A DNA stretch of 64,000 bases, from assembly GCA_963836085.1 (NCBI GenBank), contig CAWIHT010000009.1, forward strand, positions 72,587-136,586. Direction: 5' to 3'. Position numbers and translations under genes: made by a program. This document shows positions 41,778-50,839 of this stretch, one piece after another; position 1 is the stretch's first letter; every line of letters begins with the position of its first letter. The notes below the pieces were generated by a model. It saw only the letters and a program-made list of their open reading frames with translations, was not told where the DNA came from and did no database searches. This DNA comes from JAHEEL01 sp963836085 (GTDB lineage: Bacteria; Actinomycetota; Acidimicrobiia; Spongiisociales; UBA5794).

Positions 41778-41787
41778 TTGAGTAGGG
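41751..41787. repeat. Micro-repeat patch spanning the ligA stop
   Basis: GGAGCGGCGGAGTGGCGGAG followed by TAGTTGAGTAGGGA is low-complexity and resembles, on the other strand, the CTACTC patches elsewhere. It encodes the last residues of LigA. Confidence 0.55.
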
Positions 41788-41797
41788 AGGTGGGGTC

Positions 41798-42184
41798 GTG
41801 ATGCGAGGGATGGGGTGGCTTGCGGGATCTCTCACGGTGCTCGTTGTGCTTGCGGGGTGTAGTAGTCCTGAGCTCTGTCGGGGGGAGGTAGGGCCGGAGA
41901 CGGTGGTGATTGATGCAGAGGCATTTGCCGACGACGGTATCGAGGTGTGTTTCACGATCGCCGACCGGCCGGAGGCGTTCTGCAGCGAGTTGGGTACCGC
42001 GAAGGTCTCGTGGACAGCCCACTCCGACTATCCCCGAGACGTTCCCTACTTCGTGCGGATCACTACCAGCGTGGGAGAGACCTACCCCGAAGGTGGGAGC
42101 GGCACCCACCAGATGACCTGCACCCAGACCACCACCGAAGTCATCCTCCCCACCAACGAGCGGACTGCCGCCTCGGGCTGGTAG
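41798..42184 (+). CDS. Small lipoprotein of unknown function
   Basis: The product has about 128 residues with a lipoprotein signal peptide (WLAGSLTVLVVLAGCSSPE, lipobox VLAGC). The mature part carries four further cysteines (ELCRG, EVCFT, AFCSE, MTCTQ), suggesting disulfides outside the cell. GTG 41798, ATG 41801 or ATG 41810 could be the start; a GGAGGTGGGG run upstream fits the first two. Codon use and low-complexity flanks look less typical than neighbours. No family was recognised. Confidence 0.62.
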   Translation: MMRGMGWLAGSLTVLVVLAGCSSPELCRGEVGPETVVIDAEAFADDGIEVCFTIADRPEAFCSELGTAKVSWTAHSDYPRDVPYFVRITTSVGETYPEGGSGTHQMTCTQTTTEVILPTNERTAASGW

Positions 42185-42209
42185 CGGACAACTGGTAGCT
42201 CAGCTCTCA
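42176..42209. repeat. Micro-repeat patch between convergent genes
   Basis: GCTGGTAGCGGACAACTGG and TAGCTCAGCTCTC cover the stop codons of the small lipoprotein and the YceI-like gene. The motif CTGGTAGC recurs at 21.06-21.14 kb. Confidence 0.5.
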
Positions 42210-43249
42210 ACCGCCTGAAACAGGACCTCGAGCCGCGCTTCGTCCTCAACCTCGACGATGCCGGCGATCGACGGAGGTTCGATGCCGAACTCGGTGAGGG
42301 TGATGTCGGTCTCGCCGGTCACCGAGATCGTGCTGCCATCCCTGCGCGCCTCGATCTGCCACGTGAGGTCGCGCTCGGTGGAGTTGATGGTCATCGTGCC
42401 CGTGACATCGAACACCACGGCCGTGCCGTCTGGTTCCTCCGGCCACGCGAACGTGGTTGACGTGAAGACGGCGATCGGATCAGCAGCGAAGAGAGACGAG
42501 ACACGGCTATCGCGTCGGGATTGATCGGACTCGAACGTGGTGAGATCGAGTTCGAAAGTGAAGGAACCGTCGATCGACACGGATCCCGCAAGCGATTCGG
42601 AGCGGCCGACGGCGTCGACCGCGAGACCCCGGAGCGTCTCCGGAACGGTGTACGTCGCCACTCCATCGACGACGGTGTACACCCCGCTGCTCGCGGACTC
42701 CACCGCAGACCCGGAGGCCTGGCCCGACGCTGGACTGGTGGTCGTGGTCGAAGCCAGGTCATCGAGTTCCAGCGCACCGTCGGCCGCGTTACCTCTGCCG
42801 AACAGGCCGAAACCGACGAGCAGGGCGATGATCACCGGGATGAAGGCCGCCCAGGCGGGAGCGACCGCTCGTGAGAACACGGGGGTCAGCAAGCCGACGG
42901 AGAGGAAGATCACGAGCGATACGGCCCCGGCGTATGGGATGAAGCGGTCGAGCGTCGTCTGATCGATGATCGCTGCTGCCATCATGGTGATCAGGAAGCC
43001 GCCGACCATGGTGAGAGCGAAGGTGCGGGATGCGTTCTTCATTGCCCGGATCCGTCGCCACAGGAGGCCCGACAGCGCGCCGATGATCAGGGCTGCAATC
43101 GTCACCGTGAGCGAGTTGGCGACCAATTCGTCCGGTGTGCGGATCGGCAGGGCAATCAGCGACGCGGCGATCGCCCCCACAGATCCCGCGGCCACTCCGG
43201 CCAGGATCGGGTCGAGGGCTCGCGGGTCGTACGTGTAGTCATCGGCCAT
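42200..43249 (-). CDS. Membrane protein with C-terminal YceI-like lipocalin domain
   Basis: The 349-residue protein starts with a cytoplasmic tail and about four membrane segments (residues ~15-150), followed by a Ser/Thr-rich linker and a YceI-like domain from about residue 190. Domain marks are SIDGSFTFELDLTTFESDQS, RRDSRVSSLFAAD, PIAVFTSTTF, GTMTINSTERDLTW and TEFGIEPPSIAG. YceI proteins bind isoprenoid or lipid ligands. I start at ATG 43249; the frame open to 44281 runs antisense through dapC. Confidence 0.8.
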   Translation of the reverse strand: MADDYTYDPRALDPILAGVAAGSVGAIAASLIALPIRTPDELVANSLTVTIAALIIGALSGLLWRRIRAMKNASRTFALTMVGGFLITMMAAAIIDQTTLDRFIPYAGAVSLVIFLSVGLLTPVFSRAVAPAWAAFIPVIIALLVGFGLFGRGNAADGALELDDLASTTTTSPASGQASGSAVESASSGVYTVVDGVATYTVPETLRGLAVDAVGRSESLAGSVSIDGSFTFELDLTTFESDQSRRDSRVSSLFAADPIAVFTSTTFAWPEEPDGTAVVFDVTGTMTINSTERDLTWQIEARRDGSTISVTGETDITLTEFGIEPPSIAGIVEVEDEARLEVLFQAVES

Positions 43250-43269
43250 GTCGGTCCACTCCTGTCTAC

Positions 43270-43671
43270 CTACTGAACGCGGAAGCTCCAGGTGTACATT
43301 CCCGGATCCGGGAGACCGCTGGAGCGATCCCATTTCGCCGAGACGACGTGGAACCCGGGTGTCCACGCCTCCACCACCTTGCCGGGTCCCGGTTCGAAGA
43401 CATGGAGACCGGTCGCCTCCGTCCAGATCACCTGGTCGTCGGGAACCTCGACATCGTCGATCGTCAGGCGTGCCCGATAGCCGCTGTCGAGGTCGACGAT
43501 GATCCGTGGTTGCCCGAACATCAGGCTGCCATCGACCGGATCCACCCGCTCGAGCGCAGGGGGAAGCCCGTCGTCGGTGCCCGACGGCGCAAACAGAACC
43601 GCTCCAACCACGATCGCGATGAACGCGAGGCCGAGGAGGAGCAGAATCACGCGATAGGTGGTGCGGCTCAT
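43270..43671 (-). CDS. Small membrane-anchored protein of unknown function
   Basis: The 133-residue protein has one N-terminal membrane segment (VILLLLGLAFIAIVVGAVLF) and a beta-rich external domain (PRIIVDLDSGYRARLTIDD, WTPGFHVVSAKWDRSSG). A similar SLMFGQPRIIVDL arrangement suggests an Ig-like or CARDB-like fold, but no family was identified. It precedes the YceI-like gene by 20 bases and probably shares its transcript. TACGCT lies eight bases before its ATG. Confidence 0.72.
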   Translation of the reverse strand: MSRTTYRVILLLLGLAFIAIVVGAVLFAPSGTDDGLPPALERVDPVDGSLMFGQPRIIVDLDSGYRARLTIDDVEVPDDQVIWTEATGLHVFEPGPGKVVEAWTPGFHVVSAKWDRSSGLPDPGMYTWSFRVQ

Positions 43672-43762
43672 CGCCGGTCAGCGTAGGCCCGAGCGGTTCG
43701 CCATCTCGGCACTTCTTGCGACCGGACTTGCGGTGCGGCGCCGGAGAGTTGAGACTGTCCGG

Positions 43763-44914
43763 ATGCATCTCAACCCCGTCTTCACCCAACTCGGCGACTA
43801 TCCGATCGCTCAAATCCAGATGCGCGCGAGAGACCTCCGCGACGCCGGTCTGCCGGTGATCGATTTCTCGATCGGAGATCCCCGCGAGCCGACGCCGTCG
43901 TTCATCGTCGACGCCCTCAGTGCTTCGGTTCCTCCGATTTCGCAGTATCCGACGGCTGCAGGCCTGCTGGAACTCCGCCAGACGATTGCGGGCTACGTCA
44001 AGCGCCGCTTCGACGTCGACGTCGACCCCGCGACGCAGGTAATTCCGACGAGCGGGGCGAAGGAGGCCATCTTCAACACACCGTTCGCGTTCATCGACCG
44101 GGATGCCGGCGACGCGGTCGTGTATCCGACGCCCGGCTACCCGGTCTATGAACGGGGTTCGCTCTTCGCCGGCGCCACGGTGTATCCGATCGAGTTGTCG
44201 GGCGACTTCATCCTCCGTGCCGAAGACATCCCGGACGAGGCATGGGAGCGCGCCCGGCTGGTGTGGACCTGCTCTCCGCACAATCCGGCCGGTTCGGTCG
44301 CGACCCTCGAGGACATCGCAGGTCTCTACGTGCGTGCCGTCGATGCCGGCGCCATGCTCCTTTCGGATGAGTGCTACTCCGACGTCTACGAAGACGACGT
44401 GTATCCCGACGGACCGATGTCGGCCTTGCAGGTCGCCGGCGAGGGGAGTCCCGGCGTGTTGTCATACCTCAGCCTGTCGAAGCGGTCCGGCATGACCGGA
44501 TATCGCTCGGGTGCCATCGTCGGAGATGCGGAGGCGATTGCTGCGTTGAAAGCCCTGCGTGCCACCACCGGCACCGCGTCGCCGGAGTTCGTTCAGGGTG
44601 CGGCGATCGCGGCGTGGAGCGATGACGCTCATGCCGCCGAGCGAAGGGCGATCTTCACGGAGAAGCGCCGGGTTCTGAAGGAGGCGTTCGATGAACTCGG
44701 ATACGAGATCGTCGGTTCACGGGCCGGGCTGTATCTCTGGATCAAGGTCGAGGACGACATGGCGTTCACCGACCGACTCCTCGATGAGGGGATCGTGGTG
44801 TCGCCCGGCCGGTTCTTCGGACGTGGTGGCGAGGGCTTCATCCGCCTGGCCCTGGTCCCGACCGTCGCCGAGTGCGGCGAAGCGGCCGACACCCTGCGAG
44901 CACTCCTGAGCTAG
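43763..44914 (+). CDS. dapC: Succinyldiaminopimelate aminotransferase
   Basis: The 383-residue class I/II PLP aminotransferase has PISQYPTAAGLLELR, VYPTPGYPVYERG, SPHNPAGSVA and the PLP lysine Lys240 in LSLSKRSGMTGYRSG. Its place immediately upstream of dapD and dapE indicates the N-succinyl-L,L-diaminopimelate transaminase of lysine/DAP synthesis. The start at 43763 gives the family N terminus LNPVFTQLGDYPIAQIQ; a GAGACT box ends six bases upstream. Confidence 0.88.
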   Translation: MHLNPVFTQLGDYPIAQIQMRARDLRDAGLPVIDFSIGDPREPTPSFIVDALSASVPPISQYPTAAGLLELRQTIAGYVKRRFDVDVDPATQVIPTSGAKEAIFNTPFAFIDRDAGDAVVYPTPGYPVYERGSLFAGATVYPIELSGDFILRAEDIPDEAWERARLVWTCSPHNPAGSVATLEDIAGLYVRAVDAGAMLLSDECYSDVYEDDVYPDGPMSALQVAGEGSPGVLSYLSLSKRSGMTGYRSGAIVGDAEAIAALKALRATTGTASPEFVQGAAIAAWSDDAHAAERRAIFTEKRRVLKEAFDELGYEIVGSRAGLYLWIKVEDDMAFTDRLLDEGIVVSPGRFFGRGGEGFIRLALVPTVAECGEAADTLRALLS

Positions 44915-44973
44915 GCAGCCCGCTGCGCCTCGTCGCCGAGAACGATGTCTGGTCTGAGAACGGTGGCCGTGCA

Positions 44974-44979
44974 TACAAT
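44974..44979 (+). promoter_or_regulatory. -10 box for leaderless dapD mRNA
   Basis: TACAAT, close to the consensus, ends six bases before the ATG at 44986. No ribosome binding site is visible. Confidence 0.55.
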
Positions 44980-44985
44980 CGTCTC

Positions 44986-45792
44986 ATGACTGATCGAGAA
45001 CTGATCGAAGCTGCGTATGCCGACCTGGCCCTCCTGCCCGATGCGCAAGAGGCGATCCACCGCACCGTCGCCGACCTCGACGCCGGCACCATCCGGGTGG
45101 CCGAGAAGGTCGACGGCGATTGGGTCGTCAACCTGTGGGTCAAGGAGGCGATCATGCTCTACTTCCGGATCACAGAGGTTCGGACGATGGGCGCCGGCCC
45201 GTTCGAGTATCACGACAAGATCCCGACCAAGACGGGCCTCCACGAGGCCGGTATCCGCGTCGTCCCGCCCGGCACGGTGCGCTACGGAGCCTTCTGCGAA
45301 CCGGGCGTCGTGGTCATGCCCGGCTACGTCAACATTGGTGCATACGTGGGTGCCGGCACGATGGTCGACACGTGGGCCACCGTCGGATCGTGTGCACAGA
45401 TCGGCCGCGACGTCCACCTCTCCGGTGGTGTCGGAATTGGTGGCGTTCTGGAACCGCCCGGTGCCCGACCGGTGATCATCGAAGACGGCGCGTTCATCGG
45501 CAGCCGGTCGATCGTCGTCGAAGGCGTGGTCGTCGAGGCTGGGGCGGTGCTCGGTGCAAACACCACGCTGTCGGCGTCAATCCCGATCATCGACGTCACG
45601 GGAGACGAACCCGTCGAGATCCGTGGTCGGGTCCCGGCCAATGCCGTCGTCGTTCCCGGCACGCGAGCCAAGAGCTTCCCGGCCGGCACCTACCACCTGC
45701 AGGCACCGCTGCTGATCGGCTACCGATCCGAGGCAACCGACCGCAAGACGTCGCTGAACGACGCCCTCCGCACGTTCCAGGTCGACGTATGA
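44986..45792 (+). CDS. dapD: 2,3,4,5-tetrahydropyridine-2,6-dicarboxylate N-succinyltransferase
   Basis: The 268-residue enzyme succinylates tetrahydrodipicolinate. It has a left-handed beta-helix of hexapeptide repeats (VVMPGYVNIGAYVGAGTMVD, GSCAQIGRDVHLSGGVGIGG, EDGAFIGSRSIVVEGVVVEA). The N terminus TDRELIEAAYADLALLPDA and the KIPTKTGLHEAGIRVVPPG segment match DapD. It overlaps dapE by four bases. Confidence 0.94.
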   Translation: MTDRELIEAAYADLALLPDAQEAIHRTVADLDAGTIRVAEKVDGDWVVNLWVKEAIMLYFRITEVRTMGAGPFEYHDKIPTKTGLHEAGIRVVPPGTVRYGAFCEPGVVVMPGYVNIGAYVGAGTMVDTWATVGSCAQIGRDVHLSGGVGIGGVLEPPGARPVIIEDGAFIGSRSIVVEGVVVEAGAVLGANTTLSASIPIIDVTGDEPVEIRGRVPANAVVVPGTRAKSFPAGTYHLQAPLLIGYRSEATDRKTSLNDALRTFQVDV

Positions 45793-46829
45793 GTCTCGCC
45801 GAGACGCTCGTCGAACTCATCAACATTCCTTCGGTGATCGGCAACGAAGACGAAATCACGACCGCCATCGACTTCCGGCTGGCAGCGTCTCGTCCCGTGG
45901 CCCGACGTGGGAACGCGCTGGTGGTCGGAGAGCCGACCGGCAAGCCGATGATCGTGCTCTACGGACACACCGACACCGTCCCCGAGCAGGACAACGGCAC
46001 AGCCGTGCTCGAGGACGGCCGGATCCGCGGCCTCGGTGCCTCTGACATGAAGTCGGGGGTAGCGGTGATGATCCATCTGCTCGAAGATCCCGCTGTCCTT
46101 GATGGTCCCTACGACGTGGTCGGTGTCTTTTACGACAAGGAAGAGGGTCCGTCGGCCGACAACGGCCTCGAGGACGTCCTCGATGCGTTTGGCTGGCTCA
46201 CCGAGGCCGAGTTCTCCGTGGTCCTCGAACCAACGGACCTCAGTCTCGAGCTTGGCTGCAATGGCGCCATGAACGCCGACATCATCTTCACGGGGCACGC
46301 CGCACACAGTGCCCGTCCGTGGCTCGGAGAGAACGCCGTGACGAAGGCCGGGGCATGGCTCGCGGCGCTGCACACCCGCGCACCGGAACCAGTGGAGATC
46401 GCCGGACTCGAGTATCGAGAGGTGTTCTCCGTCACTCGGGCCAACGGTGGCATCGCCAACAACGTGCTGCCTTCGCGGTTCACCATCAACCTGAACTACC
46501 GCTTCCCTCCCATCTACGACCTCGCGGAGGCCGAAACCCGACTGCGTCACGTTGCGTCGGCGGCCGACGAGGTCGTCATCACCGATCGAGCGCCTGCGGG
46601 CACCGTTCCAGAAGGCAATGCCCATCTCGCCCGTTTCGAGAACCTCGTCGGTGGTGCTCGGACCGCCAAGCAAGGTTGGACCGACGTTGCCCGACTCACC
46701 GGTCGCGGAATCCCGGCGGTCAACTACGGTCCCGGCGAGGTCGCTCACGCCCACCAGGTGACCGAGTCCGTCCCCGTCGAGAATCTCCAGATCGTCTTCG
46801 ACGTCCTGCGACGCTTTCTCACGGCGTGA
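45789..46829 (+). CDS. dapE: Succinyl-diaminopimelate desuccinylase
   Basis: The 346-residue M20 metallohydrolase removes succinate to give L,L-diaminopimelate. Metal-binding motifs are LYGHTDTVPEQDNG, GASDMKSGVAVM, YDKEEGPSADNG, VLEPTDLSLELGCNGAM and the C-terminal GPGEVAHAHQVTESV. The start ATG overlaps the dapD stop. It completes a dapC-dapD-dapE set; dapC has its own nearby promoter-like box. Confidence 0.94.
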   Translation: MSLAETLVELINIPSVIGNEDEITTAIDFRLAASRPVARRGNALVVGEPTGKPMIVLYGHTDTVPEQDNGTAVLEDGRIRGLGASDMKSGVAVMIHLLEDPAVLDGPYDVVGVFYDKEEGPSADNGLEDVLDAFGWLTEAEFSVVLEPTDLSLELGCNGAMNADIIFTGHAAHSARPWLGENAVTKAGAWLAALHTRAPEPVEIAGLEYREVFSVTRANGGIANNVLPSRFTINLNYRFPPIYDLAEAETRLRHVASAADEVVITDRAPAGTVPEGNAHLARFENLVGGARTAKQGWTDVARLTGRGIPAVNYGPGEVAHAHQVTESVPVENLQIVFDVLRRFLTA

Positions 46830-46847
46830 CCTCCGTTGTCGTTCGGT

Positions 46848-46876
46848 AGCCTTGAGAACGAGCAGAGGGAGGATTC
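46848..46876 (+). promoter_or_regulatory. Promoter -10 and ribosome binding site of the second ABC exporter operon
   Basis: TAGCCT (46848-46853) lies 27 bases before the GTG at 46881, and GGGAGGA precedes the start by about eight bases. Confidence 0.45.
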
Positions 46877-46880
46877 ATCC

Positions 46881-47819
46881 GTGGCCGACATGATTCTGGT
46901 GTGCACCGACCTGCGGAAGTCGTACGGGGACATCGTCGCCGTCGACGGCGTCGGATTCTCGATCGCCGCAGGCGAGACCTACGGCCTGCTCGGGCCCAAC
47001 GGCGCGGGCAAGACCACCAGCATCTCGATGATTGCCGGCCTCCTGGAGAAGGACGGTGGCTCGGCGGTGGTGACGGGGAACGAGATCACCACGAAGAGTA
47101 CGGCGGCGAAGGCCGCGATCGGACTCGTGCCGCAGGATCTGGCGATCTACCCGGATCTGACCGGTCGCGAGAACCTGCGGTTCTTTGGGAAGCTCTACGC
47201 CATGGGCACGGGTCTCAACGAGCGGGTCGATGAGGTGCTCGAGATCATCGAGCTCACGGATCGCGCGGACGACCAGACCAAGGAGTACTCCGGAGGGATG
47301 AAGCGGCGGCTCAACATCGGCCTGGGGCTCCTGCACCGACCGGCGTTGCTCATCCTCGACGAGCCAACGGTCGGTGTCGACCCACAGAGCAGGAACGCCA
47401 TTCTCGAGAACGTCGAGCGACTTGGGGAACAGGGCATGGCGGTGCTGTACACGACCCACTACATGGAGGAGGCGGAACGCCTCTGCGACCGGATCGGAAT
47501 CATCGACGAAGGCAGGATCATCGCCGAGGGCACCCGGCGCGAATTGGTGGCCCTCGTCGGCGGTCGGGACCGGCTCCATGTCGAGACGTCCGGTGACCCG
47601 TCGACGGTCGTCGCTGATGTGACCGCTCTCGCAGACGTTGAGTCGTGTTCTGCCGCCGGGTCGGCACTCGAGGTCGTAGCCGTGAACGCCTCACGTGCTC
47701 TTCCCGAGGTCGTGCTGGCCATCACACGCGACGGCCTGGATGTCCACTCGGTCGACGTGTCGGAACCGGATCTCGAGTCGGTGTTCCTCCACCTCACCGG
47801 GAAGGCGCTCCGCGAGTAA
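46881..47819 (+). CDS. ABC transporter ATP-binding protein
   Basis: The 312-residue ATPase has Walker A GPNGAGKTT, signature YSGGMKRR, Walker B LLILDEPTVG and a C-terminal accessory domain. It is of the drug/lipid exporter (DrrA/CcmA) type. GTG at 46881 has a GGAGG site; ATG at 46890 is a weaker alternative. It is followed by two permease genes with one-base and one-base overlaps. Confidence 0.9.
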   Translation: MADMILVCTDLRKSYGDIVAVDGVGFSIAAGETYGLLGPNGAGKTTSISMIAGLLEKDGGSAVVTGNEITTKSTAAKAAIGLVPQDLAIYPDLTGRENLRFFGKLYAMGTGLNERVDEVLEIIELTDRADDQTKEYSGGMKRRLNIGLGLLHRPALLILDEPTVGVDPQSRNAILENVERLGEQGMAVLYTTHYMEEAERLCDRIGIIDEGRIIAEGTRRELVALVGGRDRLHVETSGDPSTVVADVTALADVESCSAAGSALEVVAVNASRALPEVVLAITRDGLDVHSVDVSEPDLESVFLHLTGKALRE

Positions 47820-48985
47820 TGCACGCTGCACTCACGATCGCCGCCAAGGATCTCACGGAGCGCCTCCGGGACCGCTCCGCGATCGTTCTGGCGATCGTTG
47901 TGCCGCTGGGACTCGCGTTCATCATGAACCTGACGCTCGGTCCGATCACCGAGCAGGCATTCAGCACCGACGTGGCGGTCGCCGACGCAGACGGTGGCGC
48001 CGTGTCGCAGGCATTCTCAGGGATGCTGTCCGAGATCGAAGAAGCGGGCTTCATCACCGTCTCGGAATCACCCAGCGAGGCGGCAGCACGGGCGATGATC
48101 GATGCCGACGAAGTGTCGACGGCCTACCTCGTTCCCGAAGGGTTCTCCGACGCCGTCGGGATGAACCGGGACGCCGAGATCACGGTCGTCGCGAACCCGG
48201 ATCAGGCCATCGGGGCACAAGTCGGCAGAGCGATGGCAGAGGGGTTTGCCGGGGAGGTCAATGCGGTCCGCCTCTCGGTGGCGACGGCGCTCGCGCTCGG
48301 CGCCGATGACCCCGGAGCGCTTGCGGCGGCGGCAGCGGCGGAACCTCCGCCAATCGTCCTCGCCTCCGGACAGACCGAGGGGAAAGGCTTCGACTTCGCC
48401 ACCTTCTACGCGACCGGCATCGCCGTGTTCTTCCTCTTCTTCACGGTTCAGTTCGGCGTGCTGAGCATCATCGACGAGCGCGAGACCGGGACGATGCCGC
48501 GGCTGCTCGTTGCCCCGATCTCGAAGCAGTCGATTCTCGTCGGCAAGTTGGCCGCATCGTTCCTGATGGGTGTCGCGAGCACGGTCGTGCTCTGGATTGC
48601 GACCACCCTGCTGATGGGTGCCGACTGGGGATCGTCGATCGGCGTTCTGATCCTCATCTTCGCCGGCGTCGCTGCAGCAATGGGGCTCACCGCAGCAATT
48701 GCGACGTTCACGACCACAGCCGAGCAGGCCGGGGCGATCACGGCATTCATCGTCGTGGTCTTCGGTGTCCTCGGCGGTGTGTTCTTCCCCGTGACGCGGG
48801 TCTCGGGAGCGTTCGTCGTGGTGAGCCGGTTCGCTCCGCACTTCTGGCTCATGGACGGATTCCAACGCCTTTCAGCCGGTGAGGGCATTGCAGACATCCT
48901 GCCGGCGCTCGGGGCCATCCTTCTGTTTGCTGCGGTACTCGGCGGGATCGGACTCGTGAGAGCCCGGGACCTGGTGAAGTACTGA
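47819..48985 (+). CDS. ABC-2 type transporter permease
   Basis: The 388-residue protein has one N-terminal membrane segment, a large external domain (~residues 45-190) and five C-terminal membrane segments. IIDERETGTMPRLLVAPISK is the conserved ABC-2 loop. It shares the start TAATG with the ATPase stop. A longer frame from 47645 is out of frame with the ATPase and spurious. Confidence 0.87.
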   Translation: MHAALTIAAKDLTERLRDRSAIVLAIVVPLGLAFIMNLTLGPITEQAFSTDVAVADADGGAVSQAFSGMLSEIEEAGFITVSESPSEAAARAMIDADEVSTAYLVPEGFSDAVGMNRDAEITVVANPDQAIGAQVGRAMAEGFAGEVNAVRLSVATALALGADDPGALAAAAAAEPPPIVLASGQTEGKGFDFATFYATGIAVFFLFFTVQFGVLSIIDERETGTMPRLLVAPISKQSILVGKLAASFLMGVASTVVLWIATTLLMGADWGSSIGVLILIFAGVAAAMGLTAAIATFTTTAEQAGAITAFIVVVFGVLGGVFFPVTRVSGAFVVVSRFAPHFWLMDGFQRLSAGEGIADILPALGAILLFAAVLGGIGLVRARDLVKY

Positions 48986-50136
48986 TGAAGACGCTCACGA
49001 TCGCTGCGAACAGCCTGCGCAGGCTCTTCCGGGACCGGGCGAACATCTTCTTCGTGTTCGTCCTCCCGATCGTCCTCATCCTCGTGCTCGGACTCGTGTT
49101 CGGCTCCGGGTTCATCAGTCGGGTTGCGGTTGTGGTCCCGTCCGGCGATGAACAGGCGCGAGGGCTCTTCGATGAGATCGCGTCGTCCACGGCCTTCGAG
49201 ACGGTCGAGTCGAGTGATGAAGAAGACGCCCGGCAACGCCTCCGCCGGAACGACATCGACGCGGTGATCGTGATCCCCGCCGGCTACGGCGAACTCCTCG
49301 ACGGCGGGGGGCAGGCCGAGATCGGCTACTTCGCGACGGCGAGCGCCGGCGGCATCGATGTGCAGGCCGTGGTCGACGCAGCCGTCGTCGAACAGGGCTC
49401 GAAGGTACGCGCCGCCCGGTTCGCAGCAGAGGCAACCGGCGCAGATCCGGCGATGGCCCTCGCCACGGCGGTTGCCGTGCAGGAGGAACTGCCGTCGGTG
49501 ATTGTCGTGGCTGAGGGCGACACGGTGAGCGACGCTGCCGGTCCGGCAGACGCGAGCGCCGCCCAGCAACTGCTGTTGTTCATGTTCCTGACCGCGCTGA
49601 CCTCGTCAACCGCGTTGATTCAGTCGCGGCGCCTCGGCGTCTCCGAGCGGATGTTTTCGACACCGACGACAGCCGGCACCATCATCGGCGGCGAGACCCT
49701 CGGCAGATTCCTCGTGGTGATGCTTCAGGGGGTGTTCATTGTTCTGATGGCCGCCGTGCTGTTCGATATCTCGTGGGGCGACCCAATCGGTGCGATGCTC
49801 GTGGTGTCGGCGTTCGCTCTGACGGGTACCGGAGCCGGGATGCTCCTCGGGTCCACGTTCTCAACCGAGCAACAGGCAGGCGGCATAGCGATCTTCGGTG
49901 CCCTCATGCTGGCCGCTCTTGGTGGATCGATGGTCCCGCTCGAGATCTTCCCGGACTCGATGGTCACGATCGCCCATCTGACGCCGCACGCCTGGGGGAA
50001 CGACGCGTTCTCCGAACTGATTCTCCATGGAGCGGGTGTCTCGGACATCCTGCTCGAACTGACGGTCCTGACGCTCTACGGACTCACGCTGGTAGTGATC
50101 GCGGCCGTGATCTTCCGGCGGCGACTCACCCATTGA
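48985..50136 (+). CDS. ABC-2 type transporter permease
   Basis: The 383-residue paralogue of the previous permease has the same layout. Here the loop reads IQSRRLGVSERMFSTPTTAG. With the ATPase it forms a heteromeric exporter. Its 3' end overlaps the convergent YczE-like gene by eleven bases. The substrate is unknown. Confidence 0.87.
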   Translation: MKTLTIAANSLRRLFRDRANIFFVFVLPIVLILVLGLVFGSGFISRVAVVVPSGDEQARGLFDEIASSTAFETVESSDEEDARQRLRRNDIDAVIVIPAGYGELLDGGGQAEIGYFATASAGGIDVQAVVDAAVVEQGSKVRAARFAAEATGADPAMALATAVAVQEELPSVIVVAEGDTVSDAAGPADASAAQQLLLFMFLTALTSSTALIQSRRLGVSERMFSTPTTAGTIIGGETLGRFLVVMLQGVFIVLMAAVLFDISWGDPIGAMLVVSAFALTGTGAGMLLGSTFSTEQQAGGIAIFGALMLAALGGSMVPLEIFPDSMVTIAHLTPHAWGNDAFSELILHGAGVSDILLELTVLTLYGLTLVVIAAVIFRRRLTH

Positions 50137-50749
50137 CCTTCGGCACCACCGGAATGATGGACAGCCGCTTCAGGAAGTACTGAACGAGCGGGCCCATACC
50201 GAACGCGAAGATGACGGTCCCGATGCCGACGGTCCCGCCGAGGGCCCAGCCGACGATGAGCGCTGAAATCTCGATGCCGCCCCGGGCCCACGCGATCGAG
50301 ATCCCGCGCTTGGCCAGACCGGTCATGAGGCCATCGCGGGGGCCCGGGCCAAGGCCGGCGCCGATGTAGAACCCGGAGCCGATGGCGACGATCACCACCC
50401 CGACGAGCAATGCGATCCACCGGAGGATGAGGCTGTCGAGCGTCTCGGGGAGGAACAGCAACGCTCCGTCAAGTACGAGCCCAATCACGATCGCGTTCGC
50501 GATCGTGCCGATCCCGATGCGTTCCTTCAGGGGAATCCACAAGAGCAGCACGGCGAACCCGGTGATGATCACCACGGTTCCGATCGGGATCCCCGTTCGA
50601 CGCGAGATGCCCTGGTGCAAGACGTCCCACGGTGAGAGTCCGAGGTGCGCGATCACCATGAGCGCCAGGCCGAGCCCGAACAAGGTGAGCCCGAACAGCA
50701 ACCGCGCAAGCCGCGGCCAGAGATCGGAGAGTGGAGGGTTCGGGAGCAC
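50126..50749 (-). CDS. YczE/YitT-like membrane protein
   Basis: The 207-residue protein has five hydrophobic segments and the family features LGLSPWDVLHQGISRRTGI and YIGAGLGPGPRDGLMTGLA. The function is unknown in the family. I use GTG at 50749 because a minus-strand TACCCT ends seven bases upstream, matching the leaderless pattern here. Longer frames reach into gatC. Confidence 0.78.
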   Translation of the reverse strand: MLPNPPLSDLWPRLARLLFGLTLFGLGLALMVIAHLGLSPWDVLHQGISRRTGIPIGTVVIITGFAVLLLWIPLKERIGIGTIANAIVIGLVLDGALLFLPETLDSLILRWIALLVGVVIVAIGSGFYIGAGLGPGPRDGLMTGLAKRGISIAWARGGIEISALIVGWALGGTVGIGTVIFAFGMGPLVQYFLKRLSIIPVVPKVNG

Positions 50750-50756
50750 GAGCCGG

Positions 50757-50832
50757 AGGGTAGGGGGGAAGTGGCTCCCAGCCACCAGCTCGCCCTGCCG
50801 TCCCGCTACTCGGACACGACGACCAGTACCAT
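50757..50832. promoter_or_regulatory. Divergent leaderless promoters of yczE-like gene and gatC
   Basis: Minus-strand TACCCT (50762-50757) is seven bases from the GTG at 50749. Plus-strand TACCAT (50827-50832) is seven bases from the gatC ATG at 50840. Neither start has a ribosome binding site. Confidence 0.5.
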
Positions 50833-50839
50833 CGTTGCC

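Noticed and set aside
43250..44281. Upstream extension of the YceI-like gene
   Set aside because: The extra 344 codons are antisense to the small membrane protein's flank and dapC; the ATG at 43249 begins a normal membrane protein.
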